Part shown: in pieces, positions 5,892-6,496 of the stretch
Layout: every line of letters begins with the position of its first letter
Position numbering within the stretch: the first letter of the stretch is position 1
NCBI GenBank assembly: GCA_003522805.1
Contig: DPIB01000068.1
Location: 1 to 6,496 of the forward strand
Length of the DNA: 6,496 nucleotides
Direction: 5' to 3'
DNA from: Fervidobacterium sp.
GTDB lineage: Bacteria; Thermotogota; Thermotogae; Thermotogales; Fervidobacteriaceae
Made by a program: the position numbers and the translations under genes
The notes under the pieces: model-generated
Told to the model about the DNA's origin: nothing
Database searches by the model: none
The model's input: only the letters and a program-made list of their open reading frames with translations

Positions 5892-6496
5892 ATGGATAAC
5901 AGGTACAAACCTGTAATAGGTCTTGAGATACATGTGCAACTTAATACTAAAACAAAGGCTTTCTGTGATTGCAGTGCTGAGGTTTTTGATCTGGAACCTA
6001 ATTCCTCGATCTGCCCCATATGTACGGGACATCCTGGAACGCTTCCTGTACCTTCCGATGAGATGTTCAAACTTGGGATAAAGGTTGCAAGTGCTCTGAA
6101 TTGCCAGATCAACCTTTATTCTAGGTTTGATAGGAAGAATTATTTCTATCCTGACTTACCAAAAGGATACCAGATAACCCAGTTTTTCCACCCATTAGCT
6201 GAATTTGGTTGGCTTGAAGTGAACGGTAAAAAGGTACATATAAGAAGAATACATCTCGAAGAGGATGCAGGTAAACTTATTCATTCCGGAGATAGCATAA
6301 CAGAATCTGATTACTCGCTTGTGGATATGAATAGATGTGGTGTACCTTTAGCGGAAATCGTTACGGAACCTGATATAGAATCTCCAGAACAAGCACGGGT
6401 TTTTATGGAGAAACTTCGTGCCATACTACGGTATATCGATGCTAGCACGGGTGATATGGAAAAAGGTGCTATGCGGTGTGATGCAAACATATCGGT
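5892..6496 (+). CDS. gatB: Glutamyl/aspartyl-tRNA amidotransferase subunit B (GatB), N-terminal part only
   Basis: GatB is the kinase/transamidase subunit that phosphorylates the misacylated amino acid on the tRNA and replaces the phosphate with ammonia supplied by GatA. The gene runs off the right edge; 201 complete codons of the usual 475-480 are visible. Motifs are [12 protein letters not shown] (6-17) with Glu12 and His14 of the metal site; a zinc knuckle of Cys25, Cys27, Cys41 and Cys44 (FCDCS and CPICTG); [20 protein letters not shown] (79-98), the family hallmark; [14 protein letters not shown] (118-131); [20 protein letters not shown] (142-161); and MRCDANIS (194-201). No deviation from conserved residues is apparent. 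ATG at 5892 is supported by AGGAGG nine bases upstream. The tRNA-binding helical and YqeY-like C-terminal domains are outside the window. Confidence 0.97.
   Translation, partial: MDNRYKPVIGLEIHVQLNTKTKAFCDCSAEVFDLEPNSSICPICTGHPGTLPVPSDEMFKLGIKVASALNCQINLYSRFDRKNYFYPDLPKGYQITQFFHPLAEFGWLEVNGKKVHIRRIHLEEDAGKLIHSGDSITESDYSLVDMNRCGVPLAEIVTEPDIESPEQARVFMEKLRAILRYIDASTGDMEKGAMRCDANIS

Noticed and set aside
5822..6112. Minus-strand open frame opposite the gatA end and gatB start
   Set aside because: GatB motifs on the other strand fully explain the region, and there is no ribosome-binding site or recognisable product.

Overview
The window looks like a chromosomal housekeeping region from a member of the Thermotogota. 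I would guess a Fervidobacterium-like organism, because the base composition is moderately AT-rich (roughly 40% GC by eye). Three things support the placement. The gene order aspS / single-domain STAS protein / cmk / ispH matches what I remember around the structurally studied STAS protein TM1442 of Thermotoga maritima. The small 218-residue transaldolase is of the TM0295 kind. GatA has the short N-terminus I remember from T. maritima, and no gatC lies in front of it. The genus is inference only.

Left part (1-3627), all on the minus strand, transcribed right to left: transaldolase (2971-3627), aspartyl-tRNA synthetase (1185-2909), a STAS-domain anti-sigma-factor-antagonist-like protein (810-1139), cytidylate kinase (149-805) and the first 50 codons of ispH (1-152, running off the left edge). 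Gaps shrink along the series: 61 nt, 45 nt, 4 nt, then a 4-nt overlap. I see no terminator between the genes, so this is probably one operon. A strong extended -10 promoter (3721-3729), with a direct repeat over the predicted transcription start, lies in front of the transaldolase gene.

Middle part (3772-4476): a minus-strand flavin-reductase-like gene (3772-4353) lies upstream of the transaldolase promoter. It is divergent from gatA across a 123-nt AT-rich intergenic region that carries promoters in both directions.

Right part (4477-6496), plus strand: gatA (4477-5844) and the first 201 codons of gatB (5892 to the edge). They encode two subunits of the GatCAB amidotransferase, which converts misacylated Glu-tRNA(Gln) and/or Asp-tRNA(Asn) to the correct aminoacyl-tRNA. 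With AspRS, much of the window serves aminoacyl-tRNA supply. The other genes serve nucleotide, isoprenoid and pentose-phosphate metabolism.

No intergenic stretch reaches 300 bases. I found no mobile element, CRISPR array, tRNA, rRNA or recognisable riboswitch, and no previously undescribed multi-gene system. The observations worth a second look are small: the repeat at the transaldolase promoter, palindromes and a possible hairpin around the aspS ribosome-binding site, a possible frameshift or lost tail at the end of gatA, and an orphan STAS regulator inside a housekeeping operon.
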